From positions 62,001 through 126,000 of the forward strand of contig CAWCPZ010000009.1 of NCBI GenBank assembly GCA_963797635.1: DNA of 64,000 nucleotides, written 5' to 3'. The notes below the pieces were generated by a model. The model was not told the DNA's origin and did not search any database. It worked only from the letters and a program-made list of their open reading frames with translations. The DNA is from JAOUEA01 sp963797635 (lineage in GTDB: Bacteria > Actinomycetota > UBA4738 > HRBIN12). The position numbers were made by a program, and so were the translations under genes. Below, piece by piece: positions 1 to 8,065 of this stretch. The first letter of the stretch is position 1; the number at the start of each line of letters is the position of its first letter.

Positions 1-2
1 GA

Positions 3-1259
3 TCCGGCACCGGGTTGGCGGGGGCCGCCACGCCGACGGGCGACGCGCTCGTCGTCGTCACCAGCAAGATGACGCGCATCCTCGAGATCCGGCCCGAGGA
101 CGGTCTCGCCTGGGTGGAACCGGGCCTGCCCAACCTGGACCTGTCGGTGGCGCTCGCGCCGATCGGGTTCACGTATGCGCCCGATCCATCGAGTCAGCAG
201 ACGTCCTCGATCGGCGGCAACGTCAATACGAACGCCGGCGGACCGCACTGCCTGGCCTACGGCGTCACCAGCGCGCACGTCCTCGCGCTCGACGTGGTGC
301 TCCCCGACGGCTCGGAGACGCGCGTCGGTTCCGAGGCGCCGGAGGCCGCGGGCTACGACCTGCGTGGCGTCGTGGTCGGCAGCGAAGGCACGCTCGGCAT
401 CGTGGCGCGCGTGTGCGTGCGCATCCTGCCGAAGCCACCCGCCGTCCGCACGATGCTGCTCGACTTCGCCACCGTCGAGGCCTGCGCGCAGACGGTGACC
501 GACATCATCGGGCGCGGGGTCGTGCCGGCAGCGGTCGAGATGATGGATCAGGGCATCGTCCGGGCCGCGGAGGCCTTCGCGCATGCGGGCTATCCCACCG
601 AGGCCGCCGCGATCCTGATCGTGGAGGTCGACGGCACGCCGGGGTCGGTCGAAGCGCAGTCGCTCCAGGTGGAGGAGGCCGCCGCGGCCAACGACGTGGG
701 CACGATCCGCATCGCCGCCGACGACGCCGAGCGCGCGCTGCTGTGGAAGGGTCGCAAGAGCGCCTTCGGCGCGGTCGCGCAGATCGCTCCCCACTACCAC
801 CTGCACGACTGCGTGGTGCCGCGCACGAAGCTCACCGAGGTCCTGGTCGGCGTGTACGCGATCGCCGAACGGCACGGCCTCATCGTCACCAACGTCTTCC
901 ACGCCGGCGACGGGAACCTGCACCCGCTCTTCTCGTTCGACCGGACCGTGCCCGGCACCCTCGAACGCGTGCTCGAGGCGAGCGACGAGGTGGTGCGGCT
1001 CTGCGTCGACGCCGGCGGGGCGCTGTCCGGCGAACACGGGATCGGCCTGGAGAAGCGCGACTTCATGCCGCTGATGTTCAGCGAGGACGACCTGGCGGCG
1101 CAGGCGTGCGTGCGTTCGGCGTTCGATCCCGACGGCATCATGAATCCGAGCAAGGTGTTGCCCGACGGGGCGCGGTGCGGCGACTTCGCGATCGCGCGCG
1201 CGGGAACCGACGATGCCGCCGAAGCCGCCGCGAACCTGCCGGAGGGTTCGTGGCTCTGA
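3..1259 (+). CDS. glcD: Glycolate oxidase FAD subunit GlcD, 5' truncated by the window edge
   Basis: FAD-linked (D)-2-hydroxyacid oxidase subunit that oxidises glycolate to glyoxylate with GlcE and GlcF. The open frame runs to the window edge and begins inside the FAD_binding_4 loop (SGTGLAGAATP), so the true start lies upstream. Visible motifs are SSIGGNVNTNAGG in the FAD domain, and HAGDGNLHP and GEHGIGLEK in the C-terminal FAD-oxidase domain. The remaining length, about 419 residues, fits GlcD lacking roughly its first 50. The next gene starts at GTG 1250 inside its 3' end, so the two are coupled. glcE and glcF follow at 2338 and 6779. A D-lactate dehydrogenase role is possible, but the three-subunit set favours glycolate. 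Confidence 0.9.
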   Translation, partial: SGTGLAGAATPTGDALVVVTSKMTRILEIRPEDGLAWVEPGLPNLDLSVALAPIGFTYAPDPSSQQTSSIGGNVNTNAGGPHCLAYGVTSAHVLALDVVLPDGSETRVGSEAPEAAGYDLRGVVVGSEGTLGIVARVCVRILPKPPAVRTMLLDFATVEACAQTVTDIIGRGVVPAAVEMMDQGIVRAAEAFAHAGYPTEAAAILIVEVDGTPGSVEAQSLQVEEAAAANDVGTIRIAADDAERALLWKGRKSAFGAVAQIAPHYHLHDCVVPRTKLTEVLVGVYAIAERHGLIVTNVFHAGDGNLHPLFSFDRTVPGTLERVLEASDEVVRLCVDAGGALSGEHGIGLEKRDFMPLMFSEDDLAAQACVRSAFDPDGIMNPSKVLPDGARCGDFAIARAGTDDAAEAAANLPEGSWL

Positions 1260-2341
1260 TCGCCCGGCCCAGCCGGCTGCGACGGCGAGACCTGCAACTG
1301 CTCGCGAAGATCGGCCTGGCCGCGATCCTCGCGTGGTGGATCAGCGACCTGCTGGGAGCCGACCGGCCCGCGTTCGCCGCCATCGTGCCGCTGGTGGCCC
1401 TGCGCGCCGACGACCCCTACGGCGCGCTGGGCCTGTCGCTGTTCCGGGTGGCCGGCACGGTGCTGGGCATCCTCCTGGGCATCGCCGCGTTGGCGATCGA
1501 CCCGAGCGCGCCCCTGTGGCTGGTGGCCGCCACGATCGTCGCCTCGCTCCTGTTGGGCTTGTTCGTACGGTCCTCGAACGAGCCCATCAATCCCATCGCT
1601 GCCGTCACGGCGGTCGTCGTGATCTACGTCGGGAAGGGGCGGGCCGACGCGTACGGGTGGATCCGGATCTGGGAGACGTTCCTCGGCGCCGTGGTCACCA
1701 TGGCGGTGGCCGCCTTCGTGTGGCCGCCCGACCCGATCGCCGGGTTGCGCGAGATGCTGGGTGACCTGCGCGAGGACGTGTCCGCCGACCTCCGCGACGT
1801 CGCACGGTTCCCCGGCCTGCCGCTCCACGAAGCCGACATGCTGCTGGACGAACGCCTCCGCCGGTCCATGGACACCGGCGACACCACGCGCACGATCGAC
1901 CGAGCGAACTCCGGGCTCCGCTGGAACCCTCGGCACCGCGGTCGCCGGCCCGAGCTGATCATGCTCGCCGTGCCGATCCGGGAACTGGCGGCCATGTCCC
2001 GGTACTCCCGTTCGTTGCTGTGGTCGTTGATGGGCGATCCCGTCGGGGATCGGATCCGTACGTGGCCTCAGGAAGGCCTGACCGCGTTCCAGCAGGCGCT
2101 TCAACACGCCGACGCTGCCGCCGGTGACGTGGCCGAGGCCCGCGATCCCAGCGCCGAGATCGCCGCAGCCGACGAAGCCCTGGAGCGATTCGCCTCGCAT
2201 GCCGGCGGCGGAGAAGGCGCGCAGCTCGCGGTCGATCTGCACGGCGGCACACGCGCCATGATCCGCGTGCTCAAGCCCGAGACCACGGCGCGACTCCGCG
2301 CCTTGTCATTGGAGCGCTACGGACCCGAAGGCGCCCGATGA
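1250..2341 (+). CDS. FUSC-family membrane protein (aromatic-acid exporter type)
   Basis: Predicted inner-membrane transporter of the FUSC/ArAE class. About six hydrophobic helices occupy the first 160 residues (for example GLAAILAWWISDLLG and LVAATIVASLLLGLF), followed by a soluble helical region of about 200 residues. GTG 1250 is chosen because GGAGGG lies just upstream (1241-1246) and the first transmembrane helix follows directly; an in-frame extension upstream is only the shadow of glcD. It overlaps glcD by 10 bases and glcE by an ATGA, so it is translated with the glycolate oxidase genes. That suggests export of an acid related to glycolate metabolism, but nothing in the sequence shows the substrate. 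Confidence 0.75.
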   Translation: MALIARPSRLRRRDLQLLAKIGLAAILAWWISDLLGADRPAFAAIVPLVALRADDPYGALGLSLFRVAGTVLGILLGIAALAIDPSAPLWLVAATIVASLLLGLFVRSSNEPINPIAAVTAVVVIYVGKGRADAYGWIRIWETFLGAVVTMAVAAFVWPPDPIAGLREMLGDLREDVSADLRDVARFPGLPLHEADMLLDERLRRSMDTGDTTRTIDRANSGLRWNPRHRGRRPELIMLAVPIRELAAMSRYSRSLLWSLMGDPVGDRIRTWPQEGLTAFQQALQHADAAAGDVAEARDPSAEIAAADEALERFASHAGGGEGAQLAVDLHGGTRAMIRVLKPETTARLRALSLERYGPEGAR

Positions 2342-3385
2342 CCACCGAGCTGTTCCACCCGAGGACGCCCGCCGACGTCGTGGAGATCGTCCGCGGCGCT
2401 TCGGCCGACCGGCGGACGTTGCTCCCGGTGGGCGGTCGCGCCCACATCGACCGCGGCAACCCGACCGAGCCCGACGCCGAACTGTGGACCACCCAACTGG
2501 ACGGGATCGTCGCCTACGAACCCGCCGAGATGCTGGTCGTGGTCGAGGCGGGGATGCGCTGCGGCGAGCTCGCGACCGCGCTCGCCGAACACGACCAGGA
2601 ATGGCCGGTCGACGCGCCGGCGGAAGCCACGGTGGGCGGCGTGATCGCGGCCGGCGCTTCGTCGTTCCGCCGCCGCCGGGTGGGGCACGTGCGCGACACC
2701 GTGGTGGAGATGACGACGGTCACCGGCGACGGACGCACGATCACCAGCGGCGCTCGAACGGTGAAGAACGTCTCCGGCTTCGACGTGCACCGTCTGATGA
2801 CCGGCTCGCTCGGAACCCTGGGCGTCATCGTCCAGGTGGCGCTGAAGATCCGGCCGCTCCCCCGCGCCCGGGCGGTGCTCCGGGCGTCGGCCGACGACGC
2901 GATGGCGCTCGCCGACCGGCTCGCCACGGCGGTGCCGCAAGCGGCCGCCGTGGTGGCGTCGCCGGGTGCTGTGACGCTCCACCTCGAAGGCTGGCCCGAC
3001 GAGGTGTCGGAACTCGAGACCATGGCTGGCGCGATAGCCCCGCTCGAAGCCGTCGACGATCCCGAGGGTCCTCCGCTCCCCGAGGCCACGACCGTGGTCG
3101 AGGTTGCGGTCGTCCCGTCGCGCCTGCCGGAGGTGCTGGCGCGGCACGACCGTTGGCAGGCGCTCGCCGGCGTCGGGATCGCCTGGGTCGGCGTGGACGG
3201 GCCGGAGGAACTCGCGACGCTGCGCGCCACGGTGGCCGAAGCCGGCGGGATCGCCCCCGCGATCCGCGGACCGGGAGGGCTGGGAACGTCGGCTGTTCCG
3301 GCACCGGAGGTGCATCGCCGGCTGAAAGCCGCGTTCGATCCATCACGGCGTGCTCGCCCCCGGTCGCTTCTGGGACGGCGGCTGA
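2338..3385 (+). CDS. glcE: Glycolate oxidase FAD-binding subunit GlcE (one frameshift near the 3' end)
   Basis: Second FAD-binding subunit of glycolate oxidase. The N-terminal PCMH/FAD_binding_4 domain shows GRAHIDRGN, ATVGGVIAAGAS and GSLGTLGVIVQ. The C-terminus breaks at about 3343: one extra T in GATCCATCACGGC shifts the frame, and without it the protein ends in the family tail FDPHGVLAPGRFWDGG and stops at 3383-3385. Read literally, the frame instead runs through into the downstream regulator, which I treat as an artefact. The start ATG overlaps the upstream stop (ATGA). The length of about 349 residues is normal for GlcE. Confidence 0.85.
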
Positions 3386-3454
3386 ACCGCTTCGGGAACA
3401 GGAGAACCCGGCCGTTCCGCGCGTCCGCGGTGAGGCCGGGTTCGATCGAGCTCC

Positions 3455-3514
3455 TCAGCAGCAGGGACCCTCAGGGCAGCAGTCCGAAGGGCAACACGGA
3501 TCCAGGTACGCCAC
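3455..3514 (-). CDS. 19-residue cysteine-rich peptide with three vicinal CC pairs
   Basis: A 20-codon frame on the minus strand, GTG 3514 to TGA 3455, encoding MAYLDPCCPSDCCPEGPCC. Six of nineteen residues are cysteine, arranged as three CC pairs. A strong AGGAGG lies 6 bases upstream of the GTG. It is divergent from arsR, and a TATCGA-N6-TCGATA inverted repeat sits between the two. Vicinal thiols bind arsenite and soft metals, so a metalloid-binding or sensing peptide controlled by the neighbouring ArsR is plausible; this is inference. It could instead be a cysteine-responsive leader peptide, although no attenuator is evident. I do not recognise a named family. Confidence 0.5.
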   Translation of the reverse strand: MAYLDPCCPSDCCPEGPCC

Positions 3515-3530
3515 GGGACACCTCCTCTCA

Positions 3531-3548
3531 TATCGAGTGCGGTCGATA
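3531..3548. promoter_or_regulatory. Inverted repeat TATCGA-N6-TCGATA, candidate ArsR operator
   Basis: A perfect 6+6 inverted repeat in the 65-base gap between the divergent Cys-rich peptide gene (start 3514) and arsR (start 3580). It sits 17 bases upstream of the peptide start and 32 bases upstream of arsR. An autoregulatory ArsR would repress both directions from here. Assignment rests on position and symmetry only. Confidence 0.45.
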
Positions 3549-3579
3549 CGTTGGCAGATACATCGATGCGTGTCAATAT

Positions 3580-3924
3580 ATGGCCATGGTGATCAGGGAG
3601 ATCGGCGTGATCGACGAGGCGTGCTGCACGCCCTTGGTGGAGGCCCCGCTGTCCGAAGACGACGCGGAGCGCCTGGCCTCGGCGCTTCGTGTGGTGGCCG
3701 ACCCCGCCCGGCTCCGCCTGCTGAGCCTCATCACGGCGTCGGGCGAAGCCTGCGTGTGCGACCTCACGGAGCCGCTCGGGCTCTCCCAGCCGACCGTCAG
3801 CCATCACCTCAAGGTGCTCACCGACGCCGGCCTGCTGGCGCGTGAGCAACGCGGTCGCTGGGCGTTCTTCCGCCTCCAACCGCACGGCCTGGATCTGCTC
3901 CGGGACGCGCTCGCACCGAGCTAG
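3580..3924 (+). CDS. arsR: ArsR-family metalloregulator
   Basis: Winged helix-turn-helix repressor of 114 residues. The recognition helix region reads LGLSQPTVSHHLKVL. Counting from ATG 3580, cysteines fall at 15 and 16 (EACCTP) and at 58 and 60 (ACVCDL). Cys15/Cys16 plus a cysteine near position 55 is the As(III)/Sb(III) site of the Corynebacterium glutamicum ArsR type, so arsenite sensing is likely. ATG 3586 and GTG 3589 are alternative starts; no clear ribosome-binding site precedes any of them. The frame is open upstream into glcE only because of the glcE frame break. The divergent Cys-rich peptide at 3455-3514 is the probable target. Confidence 0.85.
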   Translation: MAMVIREIGVIDEACCTPLVEAPLSEDDAERLASALRVVADPARLRLLSLITASGEACVCDLTEPLGLSQPTVSHHLKVLTDAGLLAREQRGRWAFFRLQPHGLDLLRDALAPS

Positions 3925-3935
3925 TCCGGACTGGA

Positions 3936-5102
3936 CTAGTGGAGCGCGCGGAGGCGTTCGCCGGCCGCTTCGAGCGTCGCCAGCGTCTTGCAGAACGCGA
4001 ACCGCACCAGGTGGGCGCCGTCCTCGGGCTTGGAGAAGAACGACGAACCCGGCACGGTGGCCACGCCCACGTGTTCGACGAGGTGCCGAGCGGTCGCGAC
4101 GTCGTCGCCCAGCCCCAGGTGTGAGCAGTCCGCCATCACGTAGTAGGCGCCGGCCGGCGGAGCCGCCTCGAACCCCGTTTCGGCGAGGATCGACATCATC
4201 AGGTCGCGGCGTTCGGCGTACTCGGCGGATGCTTCCGCGTAGTAGCTGGCTGGGAGTTCGAGCGCCGTGATGCCCGCCACCTGCAGTGGCGCTGCGGCCG
4301 CAACGGTGAGGAAGTCGTGCACGGAGCGGATGCCCCCCATCAGTGCCGGGGATGTGATCGCCCACCCCACGCGCCACCCCGTCACCGAGTAGGTCTTCGA
4401 CAGGGCGCTGATCGTCACGGTGCGCTCGGCCATGCCGTCCAGCGTGGCGATCGGCACGTGGCTCGCACCGTCGTAGGTGATGTGCTCGTAGATCTCGTCG
4501 GTGATCGCGATCGCGTCGTGCTGCACACAGAGCTCCGCGATCAGCGACAGCTCCTCGCGGGTGAACACCTTGCCGGTGGGGTTGTTGGGCGAGTTGATCA
4601 CGATCGCCCGGGTGCGGTCGGTGAAGGCCGCACGCAGTTCGGCCTCGTCGAACGTCCAGTCGGGCGGACGCAGGGTGACGAGCTTCGGCACCGCGCCGGA
4701 CAGGATCGAGTCCGGGCCGTAGTTCTCGTAGAACGGCTCGAAGATCACGACCTCGTCGCCGGGATCGAGCACGCCCAGCATCGTCGCGATCATCGCCTCG
4801 GTGGAACCGCACGTGACGCAGATCTCGGTCTCGGGATCGACCGTCATGCCGTAGTCACGCAGGTACTTCGCAGCGATCGCCTCCCGGAACGCAGGCACGC
4901 CCCACGTGATCGGGTACTGGTTGTGATCGTCGGCGATGGCTTGAGCGGCCGCGTCCTTCAGCGCCTGCGGCGCCGCGAAGTCCGGGAACCCCTGCCCCAG
5001 GTTGATCGCCCCGTGCAGGTTCGCCAGGCGGGTCATGTCCCGGATCACCGACTCGGTGAACGACGACGCCTTCGCCGAGGCATGCAGCTTCGAGGGACCC
5101 AT
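3936..5102 (-). CDS. Class I/II aminotransferase, kynurenine/glutamine-transaminase type
   Basis: PLP-dependent fold-type I aminotransferase of 388 residues. It shows the N-terminal INLGQGFPDF signature of kynurenine aminotransferase/glutamine transaminase K proteins, NSPNNPTGKVF, DEIYEHITYD and the PLP-lysine segment SALSKTYSVTGWRVGW. It follows a kinase-like gene and tryptophan 2,3-dioxygenase on the same strand, so transamination of kynurenine (to kynurenate) or of a related aromatic amino acid is likely. It could also serve methionine or glutamine transamination, as relatives do. The gap to the upstream gene is only 11 bases. Confidence 0.85.
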   Translation of the reverse strand: MGPSKLHASAKASSFTESVIRDMTRLANLHGAINLGQGFPDFAAPQALKDAAAQAIADDHNQYPITWGVPAFREAIAAKYLRDYGMTVDPETEICVTCGSTEAMIATMLGVLDPGDEVVIFEPFYENYGPDSILSGAVPKLVTLRPPDWTFDEAELRAAFTDRTRAIVINSPNNPTGKVFTREELSLIAELCVQHDAIAITDEIYEHITYDGASHVPIATLDGMAERTVTISALSKTYSVTGWRVGWAITSPALMGGIRSVHDFLTVAAAAPLQVAGITALELPASYYAEASAEYAERRDLMMSILAETGFEAAPPAGAYYVMADCSHLGLGDDVATARHLVEHVGVATVPGSSFFSKPEDGAHLVRFAFCKTLATLEAAGERLRALH

Positions 5103-5113
5103 GGGCCCAGAGC

Positions 5114-5895
5114 CTATCCGGCCAACCAGGTCGCGAGATCGACGACCTCTCGTCGGTCCTCCGGGTCATCGGATCCGACGATGATGCTGGTCACCATCCG
5201 GTAGATCGCGGCGCGGACGAACAGCTGCGGGAACTCCTCGAGGTGCGCCGTCGCGGCGATCAGCGGTTCGGGGTCGGCGGACCACCAGCGAACCGCGTCG
5301 TGAACCACGATGGCGCTGGCGAACGCGGCCGGTCGCCAGTAGGGCGTCGGGTCGATGATCGCGGGCGCCAGCTCGTCGTCGAACAGCACGTTGTCGGTGA
5401 GATCACCGTGGATCAGCTGGGAGGGCAGCGAGATCGGACGGCGCAGCGCGAACAACCGGTCCAGCCAGGGATCCGGCGTCGGTAGGCTCCGCCTCCTCCC
5501 ACGCGACGCGGTCACCGATCGCCCAGGCGTGGGTTCGCTCCTCGATGAATGACGGCCGAGGCAGGTGCGCGGACGCCCGATGGAACCGTTCGCACGAAGC
5601 GAGCACCTCTGAGCCATCGTGGTGCTATCGGGTGCTCGCCCGCCAACCACGTCTGCGCGCACCAGCCATCGACCACCCACCGCCCGTCGCTCGCCGGAAC
5701 GGGCAACGCCAGCCGGAACCCGTCATCCCGCACGGTCGGCAGGTACTCGCCGAGCCACGACCACTCATCGACCGCCGGCGCCGCTTTGAACACCAGGTCC
5801 CCGGCCCGCCACGAGCCGCCTTCTCCGCCCTCGAGTGCCTCGGGTTCCCGCGTGACCCCGAACGCCCGCACCACCGCGTTCGGTGGCCGGCTCAC
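5114..5895 (-). CDS. TIGR02569-like aminoglycoside-phosphotransferase-fold protein (two frameshifts)
   Basis: Small kinase-fold protein in three overlapping frames: residues from GTG 5895 (SRPPNAVVRAFG) to about 5605, a middle piece (ERTHAWAIGDRVAWEE) to about 5485, then the C-terminal part with HGDLTDNVLF and IDPTPYW, which match the catalytic loop and metal-binding Asp of the phosphotransferase fold. Joined, it gives about 260 residues, the size of the actinobacterial TIGR02569 family. The substrate is unknown. GTG 5895 overlaps the stop of the dioxygenase (GTGA). The two breaks could be sequence errors or real decay. Confidence 0.65.
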
Positions 5896-6701
5896 AGGTG
5901 GCTCCGCAGACCCCACAGTTCGGGGAAGAACCGCTTGTCCAGCGTGGAGCGCAGGTAGCCCACGCCGCTGGATCCTCCGGTTCCCCGCTTCGCGCCGATC
6001 TCGCGTTCGACCATCAGCACGTGGAGGTAGCGCCACTGCGCGATCGATTCGTCGTGGTCCACGAGGCCCTCGCTCACCGCGAACAACTCAGGATGCTCGC
6101 GCGCCATCGCCACCAACGAGGCCATGCGCGCGTCCTCGTCGTCGGCCGGCATCGGCAGCCCACGGGCCTCCATCAGCGCGCAGAAGCCGTCCCAGAGCGT
6201 CGGTTCGTCAAGGCGCTTCACCAATCGTTCGTGCTCGGGCTCCGACGTCGCCATGTCCTGCAGGAAGCGCTCGTCCTTCAACCCCGAGACGAACTCCACC
6301 TCGCGGAACTGCGCCGACTGGAATCCGCTGGCCGGCGTGAGCACGGCGCGGAACTCCAGGAAGTCCTGCGGCGTCATCGTCTGCAGCACCGCGATGTGCT
6401 CGATCAACACCCGCTCGATCGCATGCACCCGGGTCAACAGGTGCCGCGCCTGCTCCGGATGGCCCTCGAACATCTCGTCGCGGATCGACTCCAGCTCGAA
6501 CAACAGCTGACGGAACCAGAGCTCGTACGCCTGGTGCACCACGATGAACAACAGCTCGTCGTGCACGGTGGGATCGGACTGCACCTGCTGCAACGCCAGC
6601 AGTTCGGGCACCTTCAGGTAGCCGCCGTAGGTGAGGAGCCCTTCCTCGGCCTGCTCGGTGAGCCGGCCGAAGCGTCGCTCACGTCCCTCCGGCTCGGTCA
6701 T
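5892..6701 (-). CDS. kynA: Tryptophan 2,3-dioxygenase
   Basis: Haem enzyme that opens the indole ring of L-tryptophan to give N-formylkynurenine. The 269 residues carry the family signatures LLTYGGYL near the N-terminus, HQAYELWFRQLL, SGFQSAQFRE and the C-terminal WRYLHVLMVEREIG followed by GTGGSSGVGYLRST. The haem-ligand His lies in the WRYLH segment. It is divergent from glcF and begins a three-gene minus-strand unit ending in a kynurenine-type aminotransferase. No formamidase or kynureninase is seen in this window. Confidence 0.95.
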   Translation of the reverse strand: MTEPEGRERRFGRLTEQAEEGLLTYGGYLKVPELLALQQVQSDPTVHDELLFIVVHQAYELWFRQLLFELESIRDEMFEGHPEQARHLLTRVHAIERVLIEHIAVLQTMTPQDFLEFRAVLTPASGFQSAQFREVEFVSGLKDERFLQDMATSEPEHERLVKRLDEPTLWDGFCALMEARGLPMPADDEDARMASLVAMAREHPELFAVSEGLVDHDESIAQWRYLHVLMVEREIGAKRGTGGSSGVGYLRSTLDKRFFPELWGLRSHL

Positions 6702-6778
6702 GAGCGGGACCGTAAGGTGCCGGACGAGCCAGGGTCAAACGGGCAGCCACTGCACCGTCGGCGTGTGAGGATGGGAAC

Positions 6779-8065
6779 GTGCCCACCGACGACCTCCCCG
6801 TGACCCCGCTGGGGACCGAGATGCCCGAAGGCACCCGGTTCATCGGCCGCGAACCGGGCTCGACGGCGAACTGGCGCGCCACCGACCATCCCGCCGACGT
6901 CGACCTCGACTCGTGCGTGGCGTGCGGGCTGTGTCTGCCGCACTGCCCCACCTACCGGTTGACCGGCGAGGAGTCGGCCTCGCCCCGGGGGCGGATCGCC
7001 GCGATGCGCTCGGTGGCCGACGGCGTCGCCGAGGTCGACGACACGTTCGCCTCGTTCATGGATCTGTGCCTGGTGTGTCGTGCCTGCGAGGACGTGTGTC
7101 CGTCGCACGTGCCGTTCGGCCGGATGATGGAAGCGGCGCGGGTGCAGATCGAGCCGATGCGATCGCGCCGGGCGCGCTTCGCCCGCTGGCTGGGGCTCGA
7201 CGTCGCGCTCCCGCACAAGAAGCTGCTGTGGATGGCGGCCGTCCTCCAACCCGTGGTGCGCCCGTTCATGCCCAGGCGCATCCGCGACATCACGCCGAAG
7301 CCCAGCGCGAGGTTCCGCCGGCTGCCCGCGAGGACCGAGCCGCCCGACGGCGTCGCCCTGAGGGGCACGGTCGCGATCCTGTCGGGCTGCGTCCAGGACC
7401 GATGGTTCCGCGACGTCAACGAGGCCACGATCCGCGTGCTGGCGCGCAACGGGTGGCGCGTGCTGGTGCCTCGCAGTCAGGTCTGCTGCGGCGCGCTCCA
7501 GGCGCACAACGGACGGCTGGACACCGCCCGGCGCCTGGCGCGACGCAACGCGGCGGCCTTCGCCGGCGTGGATCACGTCGTGGTCAACGCGGCGGGGTGC
7601 GGCGCCCACATGCGCGACTACGGCGACCTCGCGGACGACCTCGCGCTGCCGGTCCGCGACCTGATGGCGTTCCTGTACGAGGAGGGACTGACCTCGGCAC
7701 CGAACGACGGTGACCAGGTGACGGTCGCCTATCACGACGCCTGCCATGCCCTGCGCGCCCAGCACGTTCAGGCGGAGCCGAGGGCGCTGCTGCGGCAGGT
7801 CCCCGGGGTGGAGGTCGTCGAGATCGCGAACGGGGACCGCTGCTGCGGGGCCGCCGGGCTCTACAACGTCACCGAGCCCGAGATGTCGGGGCGCCTGATG
7901 CGCGAGAAGGCCGAAGCCGTTCGGGACACCGGCGCTGCGATCGTCGCGAGTGCGAATCCAGGCTGCACGCTGCAACTCCGTGCCGGCCTGCGTGAGCTGG
8001 GCGCCGACGTCGAGGTGGTGCACCCGGTGCAGTTGCTCGACCGAGCGGGGAACGGAACCGTCTAG
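6779..8065 (+). CDS. glcF: Glycolate oxidase iron-sulfur subunit GlcF
   Basis: Electron-transfer subunit of glycolate oxidase, 428 residues. Two ferredoxin-type [4Fe-4S] motifs, CVACGLCLPHCP and CLVCRACEDVCP, lie near the N-terminus. Two CCG domains follow, marked by CCGALQAHNG and CCGAAGLYN. The GTG start at 6779 is preceded by a GAGG sequence. It is separated from glcD and glcE by about 3.4 kb of arsenic-regulator and kynurenine genes, whereas the three are usually adjacent. Its stop overlaps that of the convergent downstream gene in a CTAG tetramer (8062-8065). Confidence 0.92.
   Translation: MPTDDLPVTPLGTEMPEGTRFIGREPGSTANWRATDHPADVDLDSCVACGLCLPHCPTYRLTGEESASPRGRIAAMRSVADGVAEVDDTFASFMDLCLVCRACEDVCPSHVPFGRMMEAARVQIEPMRSRRARFARWLGLDVALPHKKLLWMAAVLQPVVRPFMPRRIRDITPKPSARFRRLPARTEPPDGVALRGTVAILSGCVQDRWFRDVNEATIRVLARNGWRVLVPRSQVCCGALQAHNGRLDTARRLARRNAAAFAGVDHVVVNAAGCGAHMRDYGDLADDLALPVRDLMAFLYEEGLTSAPNDGDQVTVAYHDACHALRAQHVQAEPRALLRQVPGVEVVEIANGDRCCGAAGLYNVTEPEMSGRLMREKAEAVRDTGAAIVASANPGCTLQLRAGLRELGADVEVVHPVQLLDRAGNGTV

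Noticed and set aside
794..2242. Long minus-strand frame opposite glcD and the FUSC gene
   Set aside because: Gly/Arg/Pro-rich composition with no motifs. It is a high-GC shadow of the plus-strand genes, as are most other long overlapping frames in the window.
3455..3457. TGA ending the Cys-rich peptide read as selenocysteine
   Set aside because: The extension beyond it is Arg/Ser/Pro-rich shadow sequence without conservation or an obvious hairpin.
2338..3924. Single 528-residue frame joining glcE and arsR
   Set aside because: The join exists only because one extra base near 3343 removes the glcE stop. The linker has no protein-like character, and the divergent peptide and operator lie inside it.
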